A DNA stretch of 64,000 bases from JAVSMW01 sp032027005. Lineage in GTDB: Bacteria > Bacillota > Thermincolia > Thermincolales > UBA2595. The notes beneath the pieces are model-generated. The model saw only the letters and a program-made list of their open reading frames with translations, did no database searches and was not told where the DNA came from. The DNA lies in assembly GCA_032027005.1 (NCBI GenBank), contig JAVSMW010000010.1, positions 115,372 through 179,371 of the forward strand, in the 5' to 3' direction. Positions 1 through 9,358 of this stretch are shown piece after piece. Positions within the stretch are counted from its first letter, which is position 1, and each line of letters begins with the position of its first letter. Position numbers and translations under genes: made by a program.

Positions 1-68
1 ATATCGGAACCATATATTTTTATCTTGGCCTGTTCTGGGTTATCTTGAAATATTTTATAGTTGGGCAT
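1..68 (-). CDS. Partial unknown protein (N-terminus only)
   Basis: Only the first 22 codons lie in the window; the gene runs off the left edge. The start ATG is preceded by a good ribosome binding site (GAAAGGAGAAAAG, about 4-8 bases upstream). The peptide begins MPNYKIFQDNPEQAKIKIYG. I do not recognise it, and too little is visible to assign a function. Confidence 0.5.
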   Translation of the reverse strand, partial: MPNYKIFQDNPEQAKIKIYGSD

Positions 69-244
69 TATCTTTTCTCCTTTCTTCATAAAAACTAGCT
101 TCGGCTTGCTCTATACTATGAAATAAGTTTACATATTGTGACATAACGGTAATTATGAGTGATTTCAACAGTCTGAGAACTTTTTTGAAAATTTCACCAT
201 ACAATAAAATAAACTGAGGAGCATTCTCAAGGAGTTGTCAGACG

Positions 245-2233
245 TTGGAAAGGAAGCAGCTAAGTGTCTGCTTGGTGGTAAAAAACGAAGAAAAATACCT
301 ATTGCGGTGTTTAGAAAGCATTGCCGGCATTGCTGATGAAATTGTAGTTGTAGATACTGGTTCAACTGACCGGACAATAGAGATTGCCCGGCAATATTCG
401 GACAAAGTTTATTCGATTAAATGGCGTGATAATTTTGGCATGGCCAGAAACTACGCCTTGGGAAAAGCAACCTGCGAATGGATACTTTTTCTTGACGGGG
501 ATGAAGAATTAACCCCAGAGAGCATAGGCAGAATACTGGCAAACCTCTTAAACAATGACTATGAAGGTTTTCTGGTTAAGGTACTTAATTATTATGAGTC
601 CGGGAAGCAAGTTAAAATTGCCCCTGATGTAGTTTTCCGCATTTTTCGCAATAAAAAAGAGTATCGCTATTCGGGAGCGGTTTACGAACAAATCTGTGAT
701 AACATATTGGCCGTAAACCCTTGCGCCAAAATAGCTGTTACAGAAGATATTTGTATAATACATTACGGTTATTTTCCCGACGAAGCTGTGGCCAAAAGCA
801 CTATAGAACGGAACACCAAATTACTGCTTAAGGCTGTCAAGAGGAACCCCCACAGCCTGCCTGACCGTTTTCACCTGGGAATTGAATTTTTTCGGGACAA
901 ACAACTCGATAAAGCTTTGGCCGAATTTCTGTTTGTAGCTGACAGAGCAGACCCGCAGGCCTTTTATGTCCCAAAACTGTTTCGGTATATCACCAAATGC
1001 CATTACTTGCTGGGAAACGCCGAGGATGCCCTGTGGTTCATTGATGATGTTTGGAGCAAGCTCTATCCCGACCATGGCGATCTTTTTTTCCTCAAAGGAC
1101 AGATTTCTCTGGAAACCGGCAGATACCTGGATGCTTACGAAAGCTTTCAGCATTGCCTGGAAGCCCCGCCCCAACCCGCATATTACGCAAACTTATACTG
1201 TCACCATAAAGATCAAGTTTTCATTCGGCTGGGGGAAATAAGCGAATATTATTGTGATAAGGAAAAAGCGTTGGAATATTATATCAGAGCCTTACAGGAT
1301 AATCCCCGGGCAGCCGCGGCCCTGACCGGGATCATTAAAATTTTAAACCCCCGCGAGAATTCAGATTATACAATGGAAGCTTTGAACACTGTCTTTGATC
1401 TTTCCGATCCCGGAATCCAACTCGATCTGGCTAACTTATTTTTTGCCGAGAGGGCTTACAATCTGGCCATAGACTGTGTTAGTTACGCAGCGGGCAAGGT
1501 TTCATTGCCTCCTGAAGCCCATTTAATCAAAGGCCTTAGTTTGATCAGAAGCAGGCAAAGTGAGGATGCAATCCAGGAGCTAAGCCTTATTCCGGCAAAC
1601 TGCAGCGCTTACGGTTCCGCTCAGGAAAACCTGTTTTTGTATTTCTGGGTAAAAGGTGAAGAAGAAAAATCCGGGTTACATCTCAAAAACTTAAAAAACT
1701 CCGGCCAAAATCCAAGATTGACCGAAGCTCTGGATATCCTGCAGGAAGGCCTGTATGCCACCCCTGACGATTTAACCAATAGTTCCGGTATTAATCAGGA
1801 AATGATAGAAATCCTGGGGATATTAATCGAAATGAAGAACCGGGCAGGTTTTGAGCAAGCCTGGAATTGTTTTGAGGGTCTCTTCGTTCCCCAGTCAACC
1901 CAGGTATTGGTTGATCTCTTTTATAAATACAATATTTATGATTTGGCCCTGATTCAATATCTTCGACTGCTGGGTCAAAATCAGGCTACACCGGAAACCC
2001 TGTACCGCCTTGGCGAAATATACCAAAATTTAGGCAGCCCCGCTGACGCCGAACACTACCTGCAAAAAGCAATCGAAAAAGGATACAACAATCCCAGAGT
2101 GCATTGGGGACTCGCCCGCCTGTATCAGCAAATGGCCATTAAAACCCTGGAAGAGGGCCTATATAATTACCCGGCCGGCGGAGAAATAGCGGAACTTCTG
2201 AAGAACCTGAAGGATAATTTGATTGAGGTCTAA
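245..2233 (+). CDS. GT2 family glycosyltransferase with C-terminal TPR repeats
   Basis: The N-terminal ~220 residues form a GT-A glycosyltransferase of family 2: opening strand LSVCLVVKNEEKYL, VVDTGSTDRT nucleotide-binding segment and a DGDEE metal-binding motif near residue 86. The remaining ~440 residues are helical and TPR-like, with repeats such as ALEYYIRALQDNPRAAAAL and AEHYLQKAIEKGYNNPRVH. This architecture is typical of cytoplasmic Firmicute enzymes that glycosylate proteins or cell-surface polymers; the substrate cannot be told from sequence. The start is TTG with AAGGAG ten bases upstream. The next gene is a diverged paralogue 45 bases downstream, so the two probably form a pair. 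Confidence 0.85.
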   Translation: MERKQLSVCLVVKNEEKYLLRCLESIAGIADEIVVVDTGSTDRTIEIARQYSDKVYSIKWRDNFGMARNYALGKATCEWILFLDGDEELTPESIGRILANLLNNDYEGFLVKVLNYYESGKQVKIAPDVVFRIFRNKKEYRYSGAVYEQICDNILAVNPCAKIAVTEDICIIHYGYFPDEAVAKSTIERNTKLLLKAVKRNPHSLPDRFHLGIEFFRDKQLDKALAEFLFVADRADPQAFYVPKLFRYITKCHYLLGNAEDALWFIDDVWSKLYPDHGDLFFLKGQISLETGRYLDAYESFQHCLEAPPQPAYYANLYCHHKDQVFIRLGEISEYYCDKEKALEYYIRALQDNPRAAAALTGIIKILNPRENSDYTMEALNTVFDLSDPGIQLDLANLFFAERAYNLAIDCVSYAAGKVSLPPEAHLIKGLSLIRSRQSEDAIQELSLIPANCSAYGSAQENLFLYFWVKGEEEKSGLHLKNLKNSGQNPRLTEALDILQEGLYATPDDLTNSSGINQEMIEILGILIEMKNRAGFEQAWNCFEGLFVPQSTQVLVDLFYKYNIYDLALIQYLRLLGQNQATPETLYRLGEIYQNLGSPADAEHYLQKAIEKGYNNPRVHWGLARLYQQMAIKTLEEGLYNYPAGGEIAELLKNLKDNLIEV

Positions 2234-2278
2234 GTTAGTGAATCATGTAATGATTTCTGCAATAATTATAAGGTTCGG

Positions 2279-3750
2279 GTGATCAGTATGAAAACTTTGC
2301 CAAAATTATCTCTTTGCATGATTGTAAAAAATGAAGAGGATGTTCTGGCCAGATGCCTGAAAAGTGTAAAGAGCCTAGTTAACGAAATTATTATTGTAGA
2401 TACCGGCTCAACAGATAAAACACTGGATATTGCCAAAGACTTTGGAGCAATCATCTTACAATATGAATGGACCGACGACTTTTCTGCAGCACGAAACTTT
2501 TCTCTCAACCATGTCACCGGTGAATGGATATTAGTGCTGGATGCAGATGAAATCTTAATGTTTGACAGTAACGAACAGATTGCACGCTTACTCAAAGACG
2601 ATGATGCAGAGGGTTATTTCATCAGGATCGTTAACCTGTTGGGAGAGCCTCCGGATTTTGAGATCAGTGATGGTTTGGCAGTCCGCCTGTTTAGAAATAG
2701 GCAGGAGTATCAGTTTGAAGGGGTTATTCATGAACAGATAAAAAATTCTATTTCCCGCAAAAGAGGAGATCAGACGTTAAAAAGAATACCCCTGACCATA
2801 TATCATGATGGTTATTTAGCGGACTGCCTAAAAAAAAAGAAAAAACTCAACGTAACTTAAAAATCCTAAACAAGGCCCTCAGTGATACGCCTGAAGATAA
2901 GTTTCTTCTCTATTGCCTGGGATGCGAGTATTTTATAGTACAGAACTTCGCAGAGGCGGCCGATATCTTCCACCGGGCTTATGACTTAAAGCCATTAGAT
3001 GTAGATTATTTGCCCGATCTGATAATTAAGACCGGCCTATGCCACTATATACTTGAAAACAAAACAGAGATTCTTCAGTTAGTGCGGCATTTTCAGAACA
3101 TTTTACCAGTTCCGCCTGTACTACTTTTCTTGACCGGTTTGGCCTTCCTGAATCAAGGTGACTTTGTACAAGCTGAAAAGAATATCAGGGAGTGTATGTT
3201 GAGGCTGCCGGTTGTTGTTTCAGGCCCCCTTCCTATTAAGGAAAACCAGGTCTACCAGACATTGGGAGACACCCATGCGGCCAAAAAAACTTGGTCTGAA
3301 ACCCCTTATCTTTATTTTCTGGCACTTAAAGCCCAACCGAACTACCTCCTGCCCTTATATAAGATGTTGGCTATCTTCAGGGAGCATCCCAACTTGAGGC
3401 TGGAAAAATTTCTGTCTTTTTGCACTCCTGAAAAAAAAAGTTCATTACTGGAGAAACTGCTTAAAGATAAGAATATTGAGGCGGCAAGTTTCATAATCAT
3501 GTCTATATGCCGGGACATCTTGATCAGTGATTTCGGAATTGCCCAAATACTCTGTCCTAAGGCTCTGTCAGCTTTAGAAACCGCCTATATCAATACACAG
3601 AACTGTGACAGTTGGCGGTTTAAAACTTTAGTTTTGTTAGCCAAATCCTTTTTGCACATATCTTGCTGCAGCACCGGAATAACCTTTAATACCAATGGCT
3701 TACGCGAAAAATTATGGGAGTGTATGAAGCAGGTTTTTTTCTTCCGATGA
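2279..3750 (+). pseudogene. GT2-TPR glycosyltransferase paralogue interrupted by a -1 frameshift
   Basis: The first frame (2279-2860) encodes a GT2 domain (LSLCMIVKNEEDVLARC, VDTGSTDKT, DADEI) closely resembling the upstream gene. It stops soon after an A-rich tract. The -1 frame continues without stops from about 2840 to 3750 and carries the expected continuation (TQRNLKILNKALSDTPEDK) followed by TPR-like helices, matching the paralogue residue for residue in layout. Joined, the product would be about 490 residues, shorter than the 662 of its neighbour. The tract contains A AAA AAG in the zero frame (2833-2839), the classical bacterial -1 slippery heptamer. A sequencing error, a real null mutation or programmed frameshifting are all possible. 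The start may be GTG 2279 or ATG 2288; neither has a strong RBS. Confidence 0.75.
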
Positions 3751-3976
3751 ATTGGTTATTATATTGTCAAAAGCCAATAATGTTATCGTGAAAAGCGCCA
3801 GATGGTAGCAGCTGATCAACATTGGCAGAAATCTGAGCAGAACCAAAATGCAGGGTAACTTGTTCATCTTCATTTATTTTCATTTTATCCATAAATTCCT
3901 TCGGTATTGTCCAAACACCTCCTGTACGCTGGGTTCAGGCTACTGCGAAGCCATCATTCATAACCAAATGAAGTAT

Positions 3977-4020
3977 AAAAAAGGGATTGTCCTTAAGAAA
4001 AATCTTACCGGACAATCCCT
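3977..4020 (-). terminator. Rho-independent terminator after the DUF711 gene
   Basis: An 11-bp perfect stem AGGGATTGTCC/GGACAATCCCT (3982-3992 with 4010-4020) is followed on the minus strand by a T run. It lies just beyond the stop of the minus-strand gene ending at 4025. Confidence 0.8.
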
Positions 4021-4024
4021 CATA

Positions 4025-5383
4025 TTAATTACGTAAACTGTGGATAGGAGCAGGTATGCGCCCGCCTCGCCGGACGAAATCTGCCGAACTGAATTTATTT
4101 ACAGGCATGACAGGTGCTCTCCCCAACAGCCCGCCGTATTCCACATAATCTCCCACCGATTTGCCGGGGGCAGGAATGATGCGGACAGCAGTAGTTTTTT
4201 GATTTATTACCCCGATGGCCGCTTCATCAGCGATGATGGCCGAAATAGTCTCAGGGCTTGTATCGCCCGGAATCGCTATCATATCCAGGCCCACAGAGCA
4301 GACACAAGTCATGGCTTCCAGCTTCTCTAAGGTAAGGGCCTTGTTTTCAACAGCCCTGATCATCCCGGCATCTTCACTGACAGGAATAAATGCGCCACTC
4401 AGGCCTCCGACATAGGACGAAGCCATGGCACCGCCTTTTTTAACTGCATCATTCAAAAGGGCCAGAGCGGCTGTAGTGCCATGAGTCCCGCAGCATTCCA
4501 GGCCCATTCCTTCCAGGATCTCGGCGACACTATCGCCAATAGCCGGGGTGGGCGCCAGGGATAAATCAACAATGCCAAAGGGTACTCCTAACTTGGCTGA
4601 GGCAGCCCGGCCTACCAATTCGCCCATACGGGTCACTTTAAAAGCAGTACGCTTAATGGTTTCAGCAAGGGTACCAAAGTCAGCTCCCTTAACTTTGTCT
4701 ACTGCATTTTTGACCACACCCGGCCCCGATACGCCGACATTAAGAACACATTCCGGCTCACCAACACCATGAAAAGCTCCGGCCATAAAGGGGTTGTCCT
4801 CCGGAACATTGGCAAACACCACTAGTTTAGCACAGGCCAAGCCGTCCTGGTCAGCTGTCAGGGCTGCTGCTTCTTTGATTATTTTACCCATTTGATAGAC
4901 GGCATCCATATTAATGCCCGCTTTGGTAGTCGCCACATTGACAGACGAACAGACTCTGTTGGTTTCGGCCAGGGCCTTTGGAATTGCAGCCAATAAATTG
5001 GTGTCCCCTTTGGTAAATCCTTTGTGCACCAGGGCTGAAAAGCCACCGATGAAATTTACCCCCACCTCGGCAGCAGCCTTATCCAAGATTTGGGCAAAAA
5101 ATACATAATCATCACTGTCGCAGCTTTCTGCCACCAACGACATCGGGGTTACTGAAATTCTTTTGTTGACAATAGGAATGCCGTATTCCCGTTCAATTTC
5201 CGCACCGGTAGACACCAGGTGCTGCGCCAGCCTGGTAATCTTATCATATACTTTTTGACCTGCGATTTTACTGTCACTATGAGCACAATCCCTTAAGCTA
5301 ATCCCCATGGTAATAGTTCTAATATCAAGATTTTCCTGTTGAACCATGCGGATTGTTTCCATTATTTCCTGAACACTGAGCAC
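4025..5383 (-). CDS. DUF711 / UPF0210 (PFL family) protein
   Basis: This 452-residue protein matches the conserved UPF0210 (DUF711, 'PFL family') proteins in length and motifs: an N-terminal ETIRMVQQENLDIRTITMGI segment, a DTSPETISAIIADEAAIG segment and a C-terminal GGRIPAPIHSLRN end. The family has the fold of the glycyl-radical pyruvate-formate-lyase group but no established reaction; no radical Gly motif is evident here. It is encoded 11 bases downstream of a small ACT-domain gene, an arrangement conserved in many bacteria and archaea, which suggests the ACT protein senses a ligand for it. RBS: GGGGGGAAC before the ATG. Confidence 0.85.
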   Translation of the reverse strand: MLSVQEIMETIRMVQQENLDIRTITMGISLRDCAHSDSKIAGQKVYDKITRLAQHLVSTGAEIEREYGIPIVNKRISVTPMSLVAESCDSDDYVFFAQILDKAAAEVGVNFIGGFSALVHKGFTKGDTNLLAAIPKALAETNRVCSSVNVATTKAGINMDAVYQMGKIIKEAAALTADQDGLACAKLVVFANVPEDNPFMAGAFHGVGEPECVLNVGVSGPGVVKNAVDKVKGADFGTLAETIKRTAFKVTRMGELVGRAASAKLGVPFGIVDLSLAPTPAIGDSVAEILEGMGLECCGTHGTTAALALLNDAVKKGGAMASSYVGGLSGAFIPVSEDAGMIRAVENKALTLEKLEAMTCVCSVGLDMIAIPGDTSPETISAIIADEAAIGVINQKTTAVRIIPAPGKSVGDYVEYGGLLGRAPVMPVNKFSSADFVRRGGRIPAPIHSLRN

Positions 5384-5394
5384 TTAGTTCCCCC

Positions 5395-5700
5395 CTAAAT
5401 CCTGTGCATAAATTGAAACACATCCTCATGCTGAACCTGCACCTGCACCCCTAACTCCAATCCTTTGGCCTCAAGATTTTCCTTTAAGACATCAAAATTT
5501 ACAGTGCTGTTCTTAATATCACAGACCATGACCATCGTAAAAATATCCTGTAAAATAGTCTGGCTGATATCCAGGATATTAACCCCGGTTTGAGCTAATA
5601 TCCCTGAAACGCTGGCAATAATTCCCACTTTATCGCGACCCAAGACTGATATTATCACTCTATTGCCGACGGTAGCAGAGCTAACTTTATGGTCAACCAT
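5395..5700 (-). CDS. ACT domain protein (UPF0237 type)
   Basis: A 101-residue protein made almost entirely of one ACT domain: VIISVLGRDKVGIIASVSGI, then NILDISQTILQDIFTM, the usual glycine-rich turn and second strand of UPF0237 proteins. ACT domains bind amino acids or other small metabolites, and single-domain versions act as regulators. It is the first gene of a two-gene operon with the DUF711 protein. The start has AAGGAG nine bases upstream. Confidence 0.85.
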   Translation of the reverse strand: MVDHKVSSATVGNRVIISVLGRDKVGIIASVSGILAQTGVNILDISQTILQDIFTMVMVCDIKNSTVNFDVLKENLEAKGLELGVQVQVQHEDVFQFMHRI

Positions 5701-5828
5701 TTAATTCTCTCCTTTTATGATATTATTAACATCACATTGGGTAAACATAATAATAACATTATAACAGACAGAAACTATATTTCAACTATTAACTAATCCA
5801 AATATATCATTCTAAATATGGGCAGAAT

Positions 5829-5888
5829 AAAGTTCAACTAAACTTCAGGTGAGTATAAGGTAACACCTGTTGTAAGTTTCACTTAGTA
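5829..5888 (-). mobile_element. Solo hairpin related to the left end of the two-hairpin element
   Basis: Read on the minus strand this segment begins AGTGAAACTTAC, contains CAGGTG...CACCTGAAG as stem arms and ends TTTAGTTGAACTT. The element at 31168-31288 starts with almost the same text. No right-end hairpin follows, so this looks like a solo or decayed left end, in the opposite orientation. It lies between the divergent ACT-domain and pduL genes. Confidence 0.5.
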
Positions 5889-5911
5889 AAGATTGAGGAG
5901 GCCCGATACAG

Positions 5912-6589
5912 ATGATTGTCCACCATAAAAGCTGCCGCCATACCAAAGAGCCTCCACCGCCGGTGCACAGCATTCTGCCGATAATAGAGCCGGTAACTTC
6001 ATCTCTCAATGAAATACCTGTGCGTATTTCCGGGCGCCATATTCACATTTCACAGGAGGACTTAAACCAGCTCTTCGGCTCTGATTCACACTTAACAAAA
6101 TACCGGGACCTGGACCAACCAGGCCAATATGCCGCAAAGGAAACTGTCACTGTCGTGGGCCCGCATGGTGTAATTGAAGCTGTAAGAATTTTAGGACCCG
6201 TTCGGAGCCAGACACAGGTTGAAATATCCGGCACTGACGGTTACCATCTGGGTATGGATCCCCCGGTCAGAGATTCCGGAGACTTGCATGGCACTCCGGG
6301 TATTGTTCTGGTTGGGCCTTCAGGAGCCGTTACACTAAAACAAGGTGTTATCCTGGCAGCAACACACATTCATATGAACACTGAAGACGCAGACAGGTTT
6401 GGTTTGAAAAACGGTGATCGGGTACAGGTACTGGTGGATGGCGAGCGGGATCTGATTTTTAATGAAGTTCTGGTCAGAGTTGATTCAAATTTTATTACGG
6501 AGATGCACGTAGATACTGACGAGGCTAACGCTGCCGTAATAGCTGACGGCAATTGCGTGACAATTATCGGAAAAGTGCTTTTGTCATAA
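5912..6589 (+). CDS. pduL: Phosphate propanoyltransferase / phosphotransacetylase, PduL type
   Basis: PduL enzymes interconvert acyl-CoA and acyl phosphate using a two-domain beta-barrel fold unrelated to Pta. Seen here: the metal-binding GRHIHIS motif near residue 40, LAATHIHMN near residue 150, and a GPTR-like centre (RILGPVRSQTQVEIS). Length (225) is normal. There are no microcompartment shell or diol-dehydratase genes nearby, so this is more likely a housekeeping acetyl-phosphate enzyme replacing Pta, as in other Peptococcaceae (inference). It starts at ATG 5912 with GAGGAGG upstream. A 20-residue N-terminal extension with two His is present (MIVHHKSCRH); I do not know whether it targets the protein. 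Confidence 0.9.
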   Translation: MIVHHKSCRHTKEPPPPVHSILPIIEPVTSSLNEIPVRISGRHIHISQEDLNQLFGSDSHLTKYRDLDQPGQYAAKETVTVVGPHGVIEAVRILGPVRSQTQVEISGTDGYHLGMDPPVRDSGDLHGTPGIVLVGPSGAVTLKQGVILAATHIHMNTEDADRFGLKNGDRVQVLVDGERDLIFNEVLVRVDSNFITEMHVDTDEANAAVIADGNCVTIIGKVLLS

Positions 6590-6683
6590 GGAGGTTCGAA
6601 AAAGTGAAGGAAAAATAAAAAAATTCGAGGTGGGAAGCCTTGAACTTAGCGCGTCTCGAATAATGATTTAGGAGGAAAAAATA

Positions 6684-6866
6684 ATGAGTGGTAGGAAGAA
6701 AAATAATTCACCTGATACCCAGCATACCAAAATAGTTAATGCCGCAGGGGATAAGCTAAATCAATACACAGTTATGGATAATCCTGATGACAGAATTACT
6801 GAGCAGACTGGTGATGGAAAAACCATTGTTGTTAATGATAATCCTGATGATGTGGAGGATAGGTGA
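6684..6866 (+). CDS. Small hydrophilic hypothetical protein with a repeated DNPDD motif
   Basis: A 60-residue, highly charged protein with a strong RBS (AGGAGGAAAAAATA before ATG). It contains two copies of a short motif, VMDNPDDRI and VNDNPDDVE, separated by a Gly/Thr-rich stretch. No transmembrane segment or known domain is visible. Its stop lies inside a short heptanucleotide repeat (GTGAGTG twice at 6863-6876). Confidence 0.55.
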   Translation: MSGRKKNNSPDTQHTKIVNAAGDKLNQYTVMDNPDDRITEQTGDGKTIVVNDNPDDVEDR

Positions 6867-7004
6867 GTGGTGAGTGGGTAGAAGGGGACGGTTTTTTTGC
6901 AGAATCTTGCAGGAATTTGATATATTATAGCGAATTTTGCCTATATCTGTTGATTTCGCATTCTTGGATAATTTTGGCTGTGGATTGGTTGGGGGAGAAA
7001 AGAT

Positions 7005-7700
7005 ATGGGCATAGTTTCGAAGGTATTGGTATCAGTTGGTCTTGTCGCCATTGACATGGCAATTCTGCTGCTGGCCATTAAGCTGTTGTTTAAAAAAGGG
7101 CTGAGAGCATGGATTTCCGGAATTGTTCTGGTAATTGGAGGTTTATTGTTAGGAGCAGGTGTGTTTCTTATTCCGAAGGCTCCCGGAGTCGATTCGGCTC
7201 AGGTCAGCGCACAGGCTCAAAGCAATACGGGTCAGGGTCAGGCTCAGACCAATTCAGGAGAGGCAAATCAGGTAATAAAAGATATCCATGAGCTGTTTCA
7301 TAAGTCCCCGGCTGAGATTGAAAAAATTTTGGGAAAACCAAATGGTCCTATTGTTCCATTACAGGGCGGTAACCATACTTTAAAATTAAAAAGCGGTAAG
7401 CAGGTTCCTGTTACTGTTGGCAGTTATTTAGGAGAAACCGTTCAGATAAATTTTTTGGATGGCACAGCAGGCCATATATGGATTACTTTAAAGGAAACCT
7501 ATAAATATCCGGAGGACAAAAATAAAGTGCTGGCTCTTTATGGCATCCCGCAAATTCAGACACCGGCCAGGGTTACACCCTTTTCAGTGGATTGGGAAAA
7601 CAGTCTGCCCGGAATATACAAAGTCCAGTTCGGTATGTCAGAAGGACGGATAAATGACCTCGGCGTGGTATTCCTAGGGGCCGAAGATATCGCTGAATAG
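7005..7700 (+). CDS. Membrane-anchored hypothetical protein
   Basis: A 231-residue protein with two hydrophobic helices near the N-terminus (residues ~5-27 and ~36-56), then a Gln/Ser/Gly-rich linker (AQSNTGQGQAQTNSG) and a ~145-residue extracytoplasmic domain of mixed strands. The C-terminal domain reads like a small beta-rich binding module (NQVIKDIHELFHKSPAEIEK...LGKPNGPIVPLQGG). I do not recognise the family. The start is ATG 7005 with GGGGAG upstream. A hairpin terminator follows at once. Confidence 0.7.
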   Translation: MGIVSKVLVSVGLVAIDMAILLLAIKLLFKKGLRAWISGIVLVIGGLLLGAGVFLIPKAPGVDSAQVSAQAQSNTGQGQAQTNSGEANQVIKDIHELFHKSPAEIEKILGKPNGPIVPLQGGNHTLKLKSGKQVPVTVGSYLGETVQINFLDGTAGHIWITLKETYKYPEDKNKVLALYGIPQIQTPARVTPFSVDWENSLPGIYKVQFGMSEGRINDLGVVFLGAEDIAE

Positions 7701-7701
7701 T

Positions 7702-7733
7702 AAAACCCTTTGCCCGACGGCAAAGGGTTTTTA
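7702..7733 (+). terminator. Rho-independent terminator
   Basis: AAAACCCTTTGCC and GGCAAAGGGTTTT form a 13-bp stem with a short loop and T-tract, immediately after the stop at 7700. It probably works in both directions. Confidence 0.85.
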
Positions 7734-7735
7734 GT

Positions 7736-7773
7736 TTCATATCATTGCGTTCATATCATTCGTTCATATCATT
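7736..7773. repeat. Three tandem copies of TTCATATCATT
   Basis: Copies at 7736-7746, 7750-7760 and 7763-7773 are separated by GCG and CG. The last copy overlaps the stop codon of the minus-strand CBS-domain gene. Confidence 0.8.
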
Positions 7774-8446
7774 TCGCTTGGTAAAAATCAGCTACAGCAC
7801 CATTGAGGGTGTTCTCAGACCAAATGGGGCTGATATCAATATTAAAGAAAGTCTTGTTAATTTCTATTCTTCGGCTGACAGGTTCACCTGTCTTTAAGAC
7901 AATTTCCATATTGATTGCCGGAAACACCTGATTTACAGGGAGCCCTACAATTTGTTCCGCCTCGACCTGACACAGCCTTTCCGCAGTTTTATTGATTACT
8001 TTTATTTTCCCCTCTTTATCAATGGCAATTAAACCATGGGAAGTTGAATGTATAATCTGGGCGAGACCCTCTATTGATTTTTTGTAATGGGCCACATAGG
8101 CGGTTGCAAGGTCCGTACGGGTCAACCAGCCAACCATCGTACCATCATTATTGACCACCGGTAAACGGCCAACCGGTATATTCATGGCTTTTTCAATGGG
8201 CATTGTTTCATTAATGGATATAATATTCTTACTCATTAAATCATGGATAGGTGTATCCAAAGGTTTCCCCAGTGCTCTCATGACATGGGTTTTGGTGAAT
8301 ACCCCAATTACCTTGCCGGCTGCATCGACCACAGGCGCCCCATCGATCAGTCTGTCCAGAAACAACTGGGTGACTTCTTTGATGGTCTGATCCTTGGTTA
8401 GCTTTAATACCCCTTTTGACATTACATCTTTAACAAAAACTCTCAT
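7769..8446 (-). CDS. CBS-pair and PAS domain regulatory protein
   Basis: A 225-residue cytoplasmic protein. Residues ~1-120 are two CBS domains (VKDVMSKGVLKLTKDQTIKE; IHDLMSKNIISINETMPIEK), which bind adenosyl ligands such as AMP, ATP or SAM. Residues ~125-220 form a PAS domain (IIHSTSHGLIAIDKEGKI, ERLCQVEAEQIVGLPV). In Firmicutes this architecture often forms the sensor part of sigma-54 activators; here no AAA+ or DNA-binding domain follows, so it is either a stand-alone sensor or a relic of a larger protein. Start ATG with GGAGGATAGT upstream. Confidence 0.8.
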   Translation of the reverse strand: MRVFVKDVMSKGVLKLTKDQTIKEVTQLFLDRLIDGAPVVDAAGKVIGVFTKTHVMRALGKPLDTPIHDLMSKNIISINETMPIEKAMNIPVGRLPVVNNDGTMVGWLTRTDLATAYVAHYKKSIEGLAQIIHSTSHGLIAIDKEGKIKVINKTAERLCQVEAEQIVGLPVNQVFPAINMEIVLKTGEPVSRRIEINKTFFNIDISPIWSENTLNGAVADFYQAK

Positions 8447-8636
8447 ACTATCCTCCAGTGAGCGGATTTATTCTAAACAAACATTTCAGCTAACTCTGTT
8501 TTGCTATAATTTAAGTTCATACTTTCGAGTTATTAATGGCACCTATTAGTATAATATAATATCTTGTCTGAAAAGTCAGCCTCAATGTTATTATTTTCTT
8601 AAATCCTGGTGATACTTTAACTGGAGGTTTTTACAA

Positions 8637-8924
8637 ATGCCAACAACAAGTGTTAAAAATACCACTATCACAAAGAAGAAGAAAAAAAAGAAAAAAAAGC
8701 CGCTTACACCTGTAGACAAGTTTAAAATTGAAGTCGCCAAAGAACTGGGCTTATGGAATAAAATTAAAGAGGTGGGCTGGGCCGGACTTAGTGCCGCTGA
8801 AACCGGACAGATAGGTGGATATATGACCAGGAAAATGCGGCAGAGAAAATTCAAAAACCTGGGCGAATACCAAATAGCCCGCCTAAAGCGGCAGCGTAAA
8901 ACAGCAGATGCTCCTAAAAACTGA
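8637..8924 (+). CDS. Small acid-soluble spore protein, alpha/beta type-like
   Basis: A 95-residue basic protein. Residues ~28-70 match the SASP signature seen in Clostridia: KFKIEVAKELGLWNKI, then GWAGLSAAETGQIGG and MTRKMRQRK. The preceding 20 residues are a Lys run (nine Lys) that is unusual for classical SspA/B proteins. These proteins coat spore DNA and protect it from UV and chemicals. RBS ACTGGAGG before ATG. A shadow frame covers the opposite strand, but the SASP match and RBS favour this one. Confidence 0.8.
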   Translation: MPTTSVKNTTITKKKKKKKKKPLTPVDKFKIEVAKELGLWNKIKEVGWAGLSAAETGQIGGYMTRKMRQRKFKNLGEYQIARLKRQRKTADAPKN

Positions 8925-9028
8925 CAAAACATATCATGGCAAGGCCGGAGGCGCACTTGGTGTACGTTTAAGGCTCTTGCCACAATTTGTGAAAAAGCGT
9001 ACGTAATTAAAAGACTCTATGATTTTTG

Positions 9029-9226
9029 TTACTTAGCTGGTTTATCGTTAATCAATTCACGGTAATATTTCTTGATATTTTCGTTAAAATTCTCCAAACA
9101 ATCCTTACAGACACACCAGCAAGCTTTTTCTTTTTCTTGCTCGTCATTAAGTATGATTGAGCACATGAGTTCTGCGTCGACCTCTCTGCCACACATTTCA
9201 CAATTAGTGCATTTAAACTCGGGCAT
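9029..9226 (-). CDS. Small cysteine-rich (zinc-ribbon-like) protein
   Basis: A 65-residue protein starting MPEFKCTNCEMCGREV. Its Cys clusters, CTNCEMC near the start and CWCVCKDC in the middle, suggest one or two bound zinc ions. I chose ATG 9226 rather than an upstream start because GAGGAGGG sits seven bases before it. Function unknown. Confidence 0.65.
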   Translation of the reverse strand: MPEFKCTNCEMCGREVDAELMCSIILNDEQEKEKACWCVCKDCLENFNENIKKYYRELINDKPAK

Positions 9227-9358
9227 CCTGATCCCTCCTCGTATTAGATATGGTAGTTGCAATATGATAATTGCTTAGTTCCTAAACCATATGCGGTAAG
9301 CAACCATTTTATAATTTTAACTTTTCGACACCGCTGAAAACAAATCCTGCTTTATATA

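Noticed and set aside
3848..4036. 62-codon plus-strand frame
   Set aside because: No RBS, overlaps the terminator and the convergent DUF711 end; composition looks non-coding.
6863..7054. 63-codon frame between the small protein and the membrane protein
   Set aside because: Begins inside a heptad repeat and overlaps the well-supported start at 7005.
8591..8983. 130-codon minus-strand frame opposite the SASP-like gene
   Set aside because: Contains a long Phe run that mirrors the Lys codons of the SASP-like gene; no RBS.
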